Assembly (NCBI GenBank): GCA_049651845.1
Contig: JBASCW010000013.1
Span: 1 to 38,687 of the forward strand
Length of the DNA stretch: 38,687 nt
Origin: RBG-16-66-20 sp049651845
GTDB taxonomy: Bacteria; Pseudomonadota; Gammaproteobacteria; Burkholderiales; SG8-39
Reading direction: 5' to 3'
Positions 1 to 7,333 of the stretch are shown piece by piece. A program made the translations under genes and the position numbers. The first letter of the stretch is position 1. Every line of letters begins with the position of its first letter. The notes under the pieces were generated by a model that had not been told where the DNA came from, did not search any database, and saw only the letters and a program-made list of their open reading frames with translations.

Positions 1-59
1 ACGCGCTCATAGGGCTCCCGTTAGAACGTTGCGGCTGCGCGCCGCGGCACCGAACCTCG

Positions 60-251
60 GTGGGCGAAGAAGCGCTCGGCCTCGAACGCCTCGCCGCGCT
101 TGAGCATGAAGAACACGGCCCGGCCGATCCGGAAGTCGAGGAGGCTTGGCGGCTCGAGATCGAGCGCCGGGTTGGCCAAATCGACCGCGGCGAGGTACAA
201 CTCGTCGACGGCGACGAGGTGTTCGCCCGGCTGCGCCGCCGGCTGGCGTGA
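60..251 (+). CDS. Putative addiction-module antitoxin (degenerate or partial)
   Basis: This 63-residue acidic protein resembles the C-terminal half of the small antitoxins annotated as 'putative addiction module component' (Unstab_antitox-like). The visible signature is a PEVEEAW block, then EIERR and a GEVQLVDGDEVFARLRRRL ending. The frame stays open to the left edge of the window, so the start is uncertain. GTG at 60 has no Shine-Dalgarno sequence, and the usual N-terminal helix looks shortened. Its TGA (249-251) overlaps the GTG (248-250) of the toxin-like gene, the normal coupled layout for such pairs. The family call rests on the C-terminal motif and the neighbour. The gene may be decaying, since its partner is frameshifted. 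Confidence 0.5.
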   Translation: MGEEALGLERLAALEHEEHGPADPEVEEAWRLEIERRVGQIDRGEVQLVDGDEVFARLRRRLA

Positions 252-542
252 TTCCCTACAGGCTTCACCCTGACGCGGAAGCGGAACTCGAGGATGCTGC
301 GCTCTTCTACGAATCCCGGATGAGCGGTCTGGGCAAGTCGTTTGCAGCGGAGGTCGAGCGAACGATTTCTCTCGTCAGGCAATTCCCGGATGCAGGGGTC
401 ACCGACGGGCTCCGGGCAGCGTCGAGTTCTCGTCGCGCGATTCCCGTATTCGATAGTTTATCGGCAGGGGCCTGACTTCATTGCCATCATTGCGGTTGCC
501 CATCAAAGGAGGCGTCCCGGCTACTGGCGGCAGCGTGCTTAG
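248..542 (+). pseudogene. ParE/RelE-family toxin, disrupted by a +1 frameshift
   Basis: Read in one frame from GTG 248, the product starts IPYRLHPDAEAELEDAALFY and continues to DGLR, as in RelE/ParE-fold toxins that bind an antitoxin tail and inhibit ribosomes or gyrase. After the GGG at 414-416 the family match moves to another frame, which continues QRRVLVARFPYSIVYR, then IAVAHQRRRPGYW, and stops at 542. Removing one G from that GGG joins the halves into a continuous protein of about 97 residues of normal family length. As given, the first frame runs to 475 and ends in unrelated residues. This is either a real inactivating insertion or a one-base sequencing error. The adjacent antitoxin remnant supports the identity. 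Confidence 0.6.
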
Positions 543-598
543 CGCGCTTTGGGCTCTTGCGCGCGAAGCTGGGGTGGGCCCGTCGGCCAATTGCTGGG

Positions 599-622
599 AC
601 TCGCCGGGCTCAACCGGCGAGT
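599..622 (-). terminator. Hairpin carrying the dnaQ stop codon in its loop
   Basis: A perfect 9-bp inverted repeat (599-607 with 614-622) encloses a 6-base loop that holds the dnaQ TGA. There is no T-run after the stem on the minus strand, so it does not qualify as a classical intrinsic terminator. It may end or protect the dnaQ mRNA. Confidence 0.3.
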
Positions 623-1320
623 TTCCGCCAAAGGCTGCCGCCCTTGTCCTTGGCCGCCTGATCGATGCTGTCGAGGAGCTTCTCGTGCGCCGCGGCCTCT
701 TCGGCGCTCGCGCGCAGCACCTTCAGCTTGCTCGCGTCCACGCGTGCGGCCGCGACCGCGGCCACGCCAGGCGCCTCGAGCTCCATCACCAGGCTCTCCT
801 GGCCGCGCGTGAGCGCGAGGTAGACCTCGGCGAGCAGGCGTGCATCCAGCAGCGCGCCGTGCAGCGTGCGGTGCGCGTTGCTCACGCCGTAGCGCTCGCA
901 GAGCGCGTCCAGAGAGTTCTTCCTGCCGGGATGCAGCTCGCGCGCGATCGCCAGCGTGTCGACGATGCCGGCGGCGTGATCAGACAGCTTCTTCATGCCC
1001 GCCAGTGCGAGCTCCTGGTCGAGGAACTCGACGTCGAACGCGGCGTTGTGGATGATCAGCTCGGCGCCGCCCACGTAGTCCAAGAACTCGCGCGCGATGT
1101 CGGCGAACTTCGGCTTGTCGGCGAGGAACTCGGCCGTGAGGCCGTGCACCTTGGCGGCGCCCTCCTCGATGTCGCGCTGCGGGTTGATGTAGCGGTGGAA
1201 CTGGCGCTCGGTGACGCTGCGGCTGAGCAGCTCGATGCAGCCGATCTCGATCACGCGGTCGCCGAGCTTGGCGTTCAGGCCGGTGGTCTCGGTGTCGAGC
1301 ACGATCTGCCTAGCCGCCAA
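610..1320 (-). CDS. dnaQ: DNA polymerase III epsilon subunit, 3'-5' proofreading exonuclease
   Basis: DnaQ removes misincorporated bases for the replicative polymerase and binds the alpha subunit through its C-terminus. The DEDDh motifs are intact: VLDTETTG (Asp9, Glu11), HNAAFD (Asp96) and HGALLDA (His154, Asp159). The linker and C-terminal GGSLWR segment match E. coli epsilon, and the 236-residue length fits (E. coli 243). I chose TTG at 1320 because it gives the family N-terminus RQIVLDTETTG and has AAGGGG about 8 bases upstream. The TTG lies just upstream of, and overlaps, the last codons of rnhA (TAG at 1310-1312), so the two are probably translationally coupled. The longer reading to 1485 is an rnhA shadow. 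Confidence 0.95.
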   Translation of the reverse strand: MAARQIVLDTETTGLNAKLGDRVIEIGCIELLSRSVTERQFHRYINPQRDIEEGAAKVHGLTAEFLADKPKFADIAREFLDYVGGAELIIHNAAFDVEFLDQELALAGMKKLSDHAAGIVDTLAIARELHPGRKNSLDALCERYGVSNAHRTLHGALLDARLLAEVYLALTRGQESLVMELEAPGVAAVAAARVDASKLKVLRASAEEAAAHEKLLDSIDQAAKDKGGSLWRKLAG

Positions 1321-1750
1321 CGTCGATCCCCTTGTTCGCCAGCGCGTCGGCGCGCTCGTTCTCGGGATGGCCCGCGTGGCCCCTGACCCAGTTCCACTCC
1401 ACGCTGTGCCGGCGCGCCGCTTCGTCGAGCGCCTTCCAGAGGTCCTCGTTCTTGACCGGCTTCTTGTCCGCGGTGCGCCAGCCACGCTGCTTCCAGGCGT
1501 GGATCCACTGCGAGATGCCCTTTTGCACGTATTGAGAGTCGGTGTAGACGCGCACCTGCGACGGCCCTTTGAGCGCGCGCAGCCCCTCGATCACCGCGGT
1601 GAGCTCCATGCGGTTGTTGGTGGTCTGCGCCTCGCCGCCGTGCAGCTCGCGCTCGCGGCCGCCTGAGCGCAGCAGCACGCCCCAGCCGCCCGGACCGGGG
1701 TTGCCCCGGCAGGCGCCGTCGGCGTAGATCTCCACCACCCTCTCAGCCAT
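1310..1750 (-). CDS. rnhA: Ribonuclease HI
   Basis: RNase HI cuts the RNA strand of RNA-DNA hybrids such as R-loops and Okazaki primers. The 146-residue protein has the catalytic acidic residues Asp11 (YADGACRGNPG), Glu49 (NNRMELTAV), Asp71 (YTDSQYV) and Asp135 (ENERADALA), and the flexible-loop His125. ATG at 1750 is preferred over the in-frame ATG at 1798 because it starts just before the first beta strand. This ATG overlaps the stop of the upstream methyltransferase gene (ATGGCTGA), and the rnhA end overlaps the dnaQ start. The rnhA-dnaQ pair is common in proteobacteria. Confidence 0.95.
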   Translation of the reverse strand: MAERVVEIYADGACRGNPGPGGWGVLLRSGGRERELHGGEAQTTNNRMELTAVIEGLRALKGPSQVRVYTDSQYVQKGISQWIHAWKQRGWRTADKKPVKNEDLWKALDEAARRHSVEWNWVRGHAGHPENERADALANKGIDVGG

Positions 1751-2528
1751 CGCTGCTGCGGTGCGCGCCGTCGTGCGTGCTGCGCGTGGGGTGGCCATTG
1801 CGTTGGGGAACGACCGCGACCGCGCGCCGCCGCGCGCGCTCCTTGCGCCAGGCCGGCGTGATCAGGCGCATGCCGTGCACGCGCTTGATCGCGCGCACCA
1901 CGTACACCCCGCCCATGATCGGCCACCAGCGCGCGCCCGCCTTCTCCATGAAGGCGAAGCGCTGCATCCAGCGCGGGCTCTCCAGGGGCGGCGCATAGCA
2001 GCCGAAGCGCCCGCCGTTCAGCTCGAAGCCGAGCAGGTGCAGCCAGTCCTTCAGGCGCAGCAGGCCGATGAAGCGTTCGTCCCAGGGCGCGCCCGCGCCG
2101 CGGCGCGCGAACAGTTGCCGCAGGCGCCAGAACGACAGCGGGTTGAAGCCCGAGATGACCAGCTGTCCCTCGGGCATCAGCACGCGCTCGGCCTCGCGCA
2201 GCACCAGATGCGGGTCGGCGGTCGATTCGAGCGCGTGCGGCAATGCCACCAGGTCCACGCTCTGGCTGGCAAGCGGCAGCTGCATGGGGTCCGCGGCGAG
2301 CGTGGCGCCCTGCTCCAGCGCCAGCGTGAAGCGGAACGCGATGCGGTTGGCGCGCAGGAAGTCGATCTGGTGCAGGCCCATCTGCACCGCGCGGTAGCCG
2401 AACACGTCCTCGGTGGCGAGGTCGAACTGCGTGCGCTCCCAGTCGAGCACGTGGCGCCCCTGCGGCGTGGCGAACCAATCGGCGAGCCCTGGGCGCGCGC
2501 CGGTATACTGCTGCGCGCCGTTCTGCAT
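1743..2528 (-). CDS. Methyltransferase-like protein upstream of rnhA (YafS-type)
   Basis: This protein of about 261 residues belongs to the SAM-methyltransferase-like family that commonly sits between gloB and rnhA in proteobacteria. The second half of a Methyltransf_11 domain is visible: LPLASQSVDLVALPHALE (motif II/III region), then REAERVLMPEGQLVISGFNP (motif IV and after). The position of motif I reads VFGYRAVQMG rather than a glycine-rich GxGxG loop, so SAM binding is not assured. The basic C-terminal tail (RRRAVAVVPQRNG onward) looks disordered. Start candidates are ATG 2528 and ATG 2546; the latter overlaps the gloB ATG on the other strand. Neither has a clear ribosome-binding site. 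It leads the minus operon with rnhA and dnaQ. Confidence 0.75.
   Translation of the reverse strand: MQNGAQQYTGARPGLADWFATPQGRHVLDWERTQFDLATEDVFGYRAVQMGLHQIDFLRANRIAFRFTLALEQGATLAADPMQLPLASQSVDLVALPHALESTADPHLVLREAERVLMPEGQLVISGFNPLSFWRLRQLFARRGAGAPWDERFIGLLRLKDWLHLLGFELNGGRFGCYAPPLESPRWMQRFAFMEKAGARWWPIMGGVYVVRAIKRVHGMRLITPAWRKERARRRAVAVVPQRNGHPTRSTHDGAHRSSDG
2504..2509 (+). promoter_or_regulatory. Candidate -10 element for gloB (TATACT)
   Basis: TATACT lies 35 bases before the gloB ATG, giving a predicted leader of roughly 30 bases that includes an AAGGA Shine-Dalgarno at 2530-2534. No clear -35 is seen. Unlike most promoters in this window, this one would give a leadered mRNA. It lies inside the divergent methyltransferase gene. 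Confidence 0.35.
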
Positions 2529-2544
2529 GAAGGATTGCCGGTCC

Positions 2545-3309
2545 ATGATCGAGATCGTTCCGCTACCCGCGTTCAAGGACAACTACATCTGGACCCTGCG
2601 CCAGGATCGCCAGGCCGCGGTCGTCGATCCGGGCGAGGCGCGCCCGGTGACGGAGTACCTCGCGCGCGAGGGCCTCGAGCTCGCGGCGATCCTCGCCACG
2701 CATCACCATCCCGACCACGTCGGCGGCATCGCCGAGCTCGTCGCCGCGAGGAAGGTCCCGGTGTTCGGCCCGAAAGGAGAGCCGATCCCGGCGCTCACGC
2801 ATCCGGTGGGCCAGGACGACCGCGTCGAGATTCCCGGGATCGGCGCGCGGTTTTCGGTGCTGGAGATTCCAGGCCATACGCGCGCACATGTCGCCTATTA
2901 TGGCTTAGCTTCGCTGTTCTGCGGCGACACGCTGTTCGCCTGCGGCTGCGGCCGCGTGTTCGAGGGCACGCCCGCGCAGATGCTCGCCTCGCTGCAGAAG
3001 CTCGCGGCGCTGCCGGACGACACCCGGGTCTATTGCGGGCATGAATACACGCTCGCCAACATCCGCTTCGCGCGCGCCGTCGATCCGCAGAACCCGGCGC
3101 TCATCGAGCGCGAGGCGCGCGCGCAGGCGCTGCGCGACGCGGGCCGCCCGACCCTGCCCTCGACGCTGGGCGAGGAACGCGCAACCAATCCGTTCCTGCG
3201 CTGCGCCGAGCCGGCCGTGATCGAGTCCGCCAACAAGTACCTCGGCAGGCGCATCGGCGACCCGGTCAGCGTGTTCGCCGCCATCAGGGAATGGAAAAAT
3301 CGGGTCTAA
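2545..3309 (+). CDS. gloB: Hydroxyacylglutathione hydrolase (glyoxalase II)
   Basis: GloB hydrolyses S-lactoylglutathione to lactate and glutathione, the second step of cytosolic methylglyoxal detoxification. The 254-residue protein shows the metallo-beta-lactamase motif THHHPDHVGG, the second metal-ligand region GHTRAHVAYY, the FCGDTLFACGCGR loop with the bridging aspartate, and GHEYTLAN. The C-terminal substrate-binding domain ends REWKNRV, like the E. coli protein (251 residues). ATG 2545 gives the family start MIEIVPLPAFKDNYIW and has AAGGA 10 bases upstream; a longer in-frame start at 2527 is possible. Its stop overlaps the mltD start (TAATG), so the two are probably translated together. 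Confidence 0.96.
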   Translation: MIEIVPLPAFKDNYIWTLRQDRQAAVVDPGEARPVTEYLAREGLELAAILATHHHPDHVGGIAELVAARKVPVFGPKGEPIPALTHPVGQDDRVEIPGIGARFSVLEIPGHTRAHVAYYGLASLFCGDTLFACGCGRVFEGTPAQMLASLQKLAALPDDTRVYCGHEYTLANIRFARAVDPQNPALIEREARAQALRDAGRPTLPSTLGEERATNPFLRCAEPAVIESANKYLGRRIGDPVSVFAAIREWKNRV

Positions 3310-4862
3310 TGCCGTCTGTGCAACGGACGGTCCTCCGAATCCTGATCGGCGCAACGGCGACGCTGCTTGCGGCCTGCGCTTCGCAACCCGCGCCCGAGGG
3401 CATGGACGGCGCCACTGCCACCGTGCCTACGCAAGCGCGAAGCCGGAGCAGCGGGCCGGTGCTCGACAGCCGCGGCTACCCGGTCGAAGCGCCCCGCTCC
3501 CGGACGCCAGCGGGCCCGCCGCTCGACGCCACGCGCCTGCCGCCGTTCGACGGCGCGCGCGAGGAACTCGCCGCGGCGCCGGCGCTGCCGCGCGTCGACC
3601 GCACCGTCCGCCAGGACGACGTCTGGCAGCGCATCCGGGCCGGCTTCTCGATGCCCGACCTGGCGGGGCCGCTGGTCGCCGAGAAGACCGCCTGGTACGT
3701 GGCGCGGCCCGATTACCTGAAGCGCGTCTTCGAGCGCAGCCGGCGCTACCTCTACCACATCGTAGACGAGATCGAGAAGCGCGGCCTGCCCACCGAGCTC
3801 GCGCTCTTGCCGATGGTCGAGAGCTCGTTCAACCCGATGGCCTACTCGCGCGCGCACGCATCGGGCCTCTGGCAGTTCATCCCCGGCACCGGCAAGCGCT
3901 ACGAGCTGGCGCAGAACTGGTGGTACGACGGACGGCGCGACATCGTCGCCTCCACCTCGGCGGCGCTCGACTACCTGAAGGACGTCTACGACATGCACGG
4001 CGACTGGCACCTCGCGCTCGCCTCCTACAACTGGGGCGAGAACGCCGTGGCGCGCGCGCTGGAGAAGAACCGCCGTGAGGGCAAGCCGCTCGACTACGAG
4101 GGCATCAACATGCCCGCGGAGACGCGGCACTACGTGCCCAAGCTGCAGGCGCTGAAGAACATCGTCGCCGATCCCGCGCTGTTCGGCATCGACCTCGACC
4201 CGATCCCGAACCAGCCCTACTTCGCGAGCGTCGAGAAGACGCGCGACATCGACGTGCGCCTCGCCGCCAAGCTCGCCGAAATGCCGGTCGAGGAGTTCAT
4301 CGCGCTCAACCCGGGCTTCAGCCGCCCCGTGATCCGCGCCGACGTGTCGCCGCGCATCGTGCTGCCCGCCGACCGGGTGGACGTGTTCCACGAGAACCTC
4401 ACCAAGTACGACGACAAGTCGCTCGTGTCCTGGCAGACCTACCAGCCCAGGCGCGGCGACACGCTGGAAGGGATCGCCAAGAAGCACGGTGTCACCCTCG
4501 CCCAGCTCAAGGAAGTGAACGGCATCACCCCGCGCGCGCGCGCGATGCCCGCGCTGCTGGTGGTGCCCGCCGACGGCAGCGCCCGCAACCTCGGCCGCCT
4601 GCCCATCATGTACGCGCCGCCGATCCCGCTCGCCGGTCCGCGCACCTTCGTGCACACGGTGAAGGCCGGCGAGACGCTGCCCGGCATCGCCGCCCGCTAC
4701 CGGGTCAGCGCGGACGAACTGCGCCGCACCAACAGGATCGGCCGCCTGACGGCCGGCCAGAAGCTGGTTATTCAGACCAAAGGCACGCCGACCCGGACCA
4801 AGCAGGCCTCCAAGGGAAAGCCCAGGAAATCTTCAAAACCTGTCAAGAAATCAGCTAACTAG
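3309..4862 (+). CDS. mltD: Membrane-bound lytic murein transglycosylase D
   Basis: MltD cleaves peptidoglycan glycan strands to 1,6-anhydro-MurNAc products and is anchored to the outer membrane. The 517-residue protein begins with a lipoprotein signal (LLAAC, acylated Cys23). A low-complexity linker follows, then an SLT domain with the catalytic Glu in MVESSFNP (Glu171), ASGLWQFIPGTG and ALASYNWGENAV. Two LysM repeats lie near residues 377-420 and 450-491. The C-terminal tail is very rich in Lys, Thr and Ser (PTRTKQASKGKPRKSSK). ATG 3309 is chosen because it shares a base with the gloB stop and gives a clean signal peptide. The gloB-mltD pair is a familiar betaproteobacterial arrangement. Confidence 0.93.
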   Translation: MPSVQRTVLRILIGATATLLAACASQPAPEGMDGATATVPTQARSRSSGPVLDSRGYPVEAPRSRTPAGPPLDATRLPPFDGAREELAAAPALPRVDRTVRQDDVWQRIRAGFSMPDLAGPLVAEKTAWYVARPDYLKRVFERSRRYLYHIVDEIEKRGLPTELALLPMVESSFNPMAYSRAHASGLWQFIPGTGKRYELAQNWWYDGRRDIVASTSAALDYLKDVYDMHGDWHLALASYNWGENAVARALEKNRREGKPLDYEGINMPAETRHYVPKLQALKNIVADPALFGIDLDPIPNQPYFASVEKTRDIDVRLAAKLAEMPVEEFIALNPGFSRPVIRADVSPRIVLPADRVDVFHENLTKYDDKSLVSWQTYQPRRGDTLEGIAKKHGVTLAQLKEVNGITPRARAMPALLVVPADGSARNLGRLPIMYAPPIPLAGPRTFVHTVKAGETLPGIAARYRVSADELRRTNRIGRLTAGQKLVIQTKGTPTRTKQASKGKPRKSSKPVKKSAN

Positions 4863-4928
4863 GGTTCTTTCCTTAAGTAGTTCCTTCGATGTTGCTGCCT
4901 TGCGGCACCCTGGCTGATCCTGGGCGCC

Positions 4929-4934
4929 TAGAAT
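4929..4934 (+). promoter_or_regulatory. Candidate -10 element (TAGAAT) 6 bases before a start codon
   Basis: TAGAAT is followed by 6 bases and then the ATG at 4941. No Shine-Dalgarno fits in this gap, so a transcript from here would be leaderless. There is no convincing -35. Confidence 0.45.
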
Positions 4935-4940
4935 GGCGCG

Positions 4941-5498
4941 ATGGGCCGGGCACTACGGAGAGGGGTGCTTTTCACACTGCTTTTCGCAGGCCTTGTCGCG
5001 CCCGCGTCGGCCGACCCGATCCTGATGTTCCTGATCGGCATCGCCCGGGACATGGTTCTGGAGCATGCGAACCGCACGCCTTCGGCCGCCCCTGCGGTGC
5101 CGCTGCCGGACTTCGGCCGCGTCTACCCCGGCACTTCGGTCGAGCCCGAGATTCTGCGCCGCTTGATCGACGACAGCTTTCTCTACTTGAGCGACCGGCA
5201 GCGCCAGGAGATCTTCGATCAGCTGCATGCCGCGCTGCTCAACCCGAAGAACGCCGCCATCCGCGGCACGATGATCGAGTATTTCGCCGAGCGCGCGCTC
5301 GCGGTGCGCGCCGCGCAGCTGCGGCTGGCGCGGATGCCCTACAGCGAGAAGCAGCGCATGGCCGCGGAGTTCAAGGCCGAGCTCGCGACGCTGCCCGTCG
5401 AGGACCGCGATCGGCTCGGCCAGCTGCTGCGCAGCGGCCTGCTGCCGGTCCCCAACGACCTGAATCAACTGCTGCTCGCCGCCTTCGACGGCCGGTAG
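4941..5498 (+). CDS. Secreted protein of unknown function
   Basis: I do not recognise a named family in this 185-residue protein. An N-terminal signal peptide is visible: basic start MGRALRRG, hydrophobic LFTLLFAGLVA, and a likely cleavage after PASA. The mature part is helical and charged, with EILRRLIDDSFLYLSDRQRQEIFDQLHAALL followed by RGTMIEYFAERALAVRAAQ; no cysteines are seen. It probably works in the periplasm. It follows mltD by 78 bases but may have its own promoter. Its last 34 bases overlap the 3' end of the convergent ABC-transporter ATPase gene, so the two transcripts have complementary ends. Confidence 0.75.
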   Translation: MGRALRRGVLFTLLFAGLVAPASADPILMFLIGIARDMVLEHANRTPSAAPAVPLPDFGRVYPGTSVEPEILRRLIDDSFLYLSDRQRQEIFDQLHAALLNPKNAAIRGTMIEYFAERALAVRAAQLRLARMPYSEKQRMAAEFKAELATLPVEDRDRLGQLLRSGLLPVPNDLNQLLLAAFDGR

Positions 5499-7333
5499 CC
5501 GTCGATCGTCGGCACCGCCGACAGCAGTTCCACCGTGTACGCATGGCGCGGGGAATACAGCACCTGCTCCACCGAGCCGTGCTCGACGATCTGACCCTGG
5601 TACATGACCGCCACATCGTGGGCGAGATACTGGACCACCGCCATGTTGTGCGTGATGAACAGGTAAGCCACGCCGAGCCGCTCCTGCAGCGATTTCAGCA
5701 GATTCAGGATCTGCGCCTGCACCGAGACGTCGAGCGCGCTGGTCGGCTCGTCGCAGACGATGAGCCTGGGCTCCACCGCCAGCGCGCGCGCGATGGCGAT
5801 GCGCTGGCGCTGGCCGCCCGAGAATTCGTGAGGGTAGCGTCCCAGCGCCGCGGACGGCAGCCCGACCTGCGCGAGCAGGCGCTCGGCGCGCCGGGCGCGC
5901 TCGCGCTCGTCGCGGCCGATGCCGAGGCTCTGCATGCCCTCGGCGAGGATCTCGGCCACGCGCATGCGCGGGTTGAGCGAGGCATAGGGATCCTGGAACA
6001 CGATCTGCATGCCGCCGCGCGCCGCGCGCAGCTCGGCGCGCGATAGCGCCCCGAGATCGCGGCCGGCGAACACCACCCTGCCCTCGGTGGGCTCGATGAG
6101 CCGCAGCAGCGCCTTGCCCACCGTAGTCTTGCCGCAGCCCGATTCCCCGACCAGCGCCAGCGTGCGGCCCGCGTGGATCGCGAGCGACACGCCGTCCACC
6201 GCCTTGACGTGGCCCACGGTGCGCCGTAACAGCCCCTTGCGGATCGGGAAATGCACCTTGAGGTCCTCGATCTGCGCGATCGCCGGCAGGCTGCCGAGCG
6301 CGATCTGCGTCTCGTCCTGGCGTTCGCCGCCTACCGTGCGCAGCCCTTCCAGCCCCTGCTCGCGCAAGTGGCAGCGCACCCGCCGCGCTTCGCCGCCGGG
6401 CGGCACGATCAGCTGGGGCGCCTCGGCCCGGCAGCGACCGAAGGCGAAGTCGCAGCGCTCGGCGAAGCGGCAGCCGGCAAAGGTGCCGGTGAGCGGCGGC
6501 ACCTGGCCGGCGATCACGCTGAGCTCGGCGCCGCGCTTCTCGGGCGAAGGCAGCGCATCGAACAGCTTCTGCGAGTACGGATGCTGGGGCGCGGCGAAGA
6601 AGTCCTCGCGGCTGGCGATCTCGACGATCTCGCCCGCGTACATCACCGCCACGCGCTGCGCCATGCGCGCGACGATGCCGAGGTCGTGGGTGATCAGCAG
6701 GATCGCCATCGCGCGCTCGGCCTGGAGCTTCGCGAGCAGGTCGAGAATCTGCGCCTGGATCGTGACGTCGAGCGCGGTGGTGGGCTCGTCGGCGATCAGC
6801 ACCTCGGGTTCGGCGGCGAGCGCCGCGGCGATCATCACGCGCTGCTTGAGACCGCCCGAGAGCTGAAACGGGTACTGCTCGAGGCGGTTTTCGGTATCGG
6901 GAATTCCGACCGCCTTCAGCAATTCAAGGACCTTGCCTCTGGGGTCTTTCTCTCCAGAGTGCCTTTCAATGACTTCCGCGATCTGTCGACCGACTGTGAG
7001 CACGGGGTTCAGGGCCGTCGCCGGCTCCTGGAAGATCATCGCCACGCGCCGGCCGCGCACCGAGCGCATCGCGGCCTCCGGCAGCCCGAGCAGGTCCTGC
7101 TCGCCGAGCAGCACCCGGCCGCCGACGATGCGGCCCGCCTCCGGCAGCAGGCGCAGCAGCGACAGCGCGGTCATCGACTTGCCCGAGCCCGACTCGCCCA
7201 CCAGCGCGAAGCACTCGCCCCGGTGCAGCTCGAAATCCAGCCCGTCCACCGCGTGCACCGTGCCGGCGCGCGAGTCGAGCTCGGTGCGCAGCCCCGCGAC
7301 CGAGAGCACCGCGGCGCCGGCGTTGCCGCTCAT
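5465..7333 (-). CDS. Double ATPase of a peptide-type ABC importer (DppD-DppF fusion)
   Basis: This 622-residue protein joins the two ATPases of a dipeptide/oligopeptide importer in one chain, as in YejF and GsiA. The first half has Walker A GESGSGKS (46-53), signature LSGGL (158-162), Walker B LIADEPTTALD and the H-loop THD. The second half has Walker A GESGCGKT (396-403), FSGGQRQR, VCDEPTSALD and THN. Between them lies the OppD-type C-terminal region with Cys288, Cys294, Cys301 and Cys321, the spacing associated with a [4Fe-4S] cluster in DppD-type proteins. ATG 7333 overlaps the upstream permease stop (ATGA), so it is coupled. Codons near 6898-6980 are unusually A/T-ending. Confidence 0.92.
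   Translation of the reverse strand: MSGNAGAAVLSVAGLRTELDSRAGTVHAVDGLDFELHRGECFALVGESGSGKSMTALSLLRLLPEAGRIVGGRVLLGEQDLLGLPEAAMRSVRGRRVAMIFQEPATALNPVLTVGRQIAEVIERHSGEKDPRGKVLELLKAVGIPDTENRLEQYPFQLSGGLKQRVMIAAALAAEPEVLIADEPTTALDVTIQAQILDLLAKLQAERAMAILLITHDLGIVARMAQRVAVMYAGEIVEIASREDFFAAPQHPYSQKLFDALPSPEKRGAELSVIAGQVPPLTGTFAGCRFAERCDFAFGRCRAEAPQLIVPPGGEARRVRCHLREQGLEGLRTVGGERQDETQIALGSLPAIAQIEDLKVHFPIRKGLLRRTVGHVKAVDGVSLAIHAGRTLALVGESGCGKTTVGKALLRLIEPTEGRVVFAGRDLGALSRAELRAARGGMQIVFQDPYASLNPRMRVAEILAEGMQSLGIGRDERERARRAERLLAQVGLPSAALGRYPHEFSGGQRQRIAIARALAVEPRLIVCDEPTSALDVSVQAQILNLLKSLQERLGVAYLFITHNMAVVQYLAHDVAVMYQGQIVEHGSVEQVLYSPRHAYTVELLSAVPTIDGYRPSKAASSS

Noticed and set aside
21..240. Minus-strand frame at the left edge with a plausible-looking segment (FMLKRGEAFEAERFF)
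   Set aside because: It is antisense to the antitoxin remnant. I considered a transposase C-terminus but could not match a family, and the antitoxin motif on the plus strand is clearer.
481..1386. 301-residue plus-strand frame over dnaQ
   Set aside because: It is antisense to the conserved exonuclease; no motif is seen.
3306..4655. 449-residue minus-strand frame across mltD
   Set aside because: It is antisense to a well-supported lipoprotein transglycosylase, and its composition is that of a shadow.
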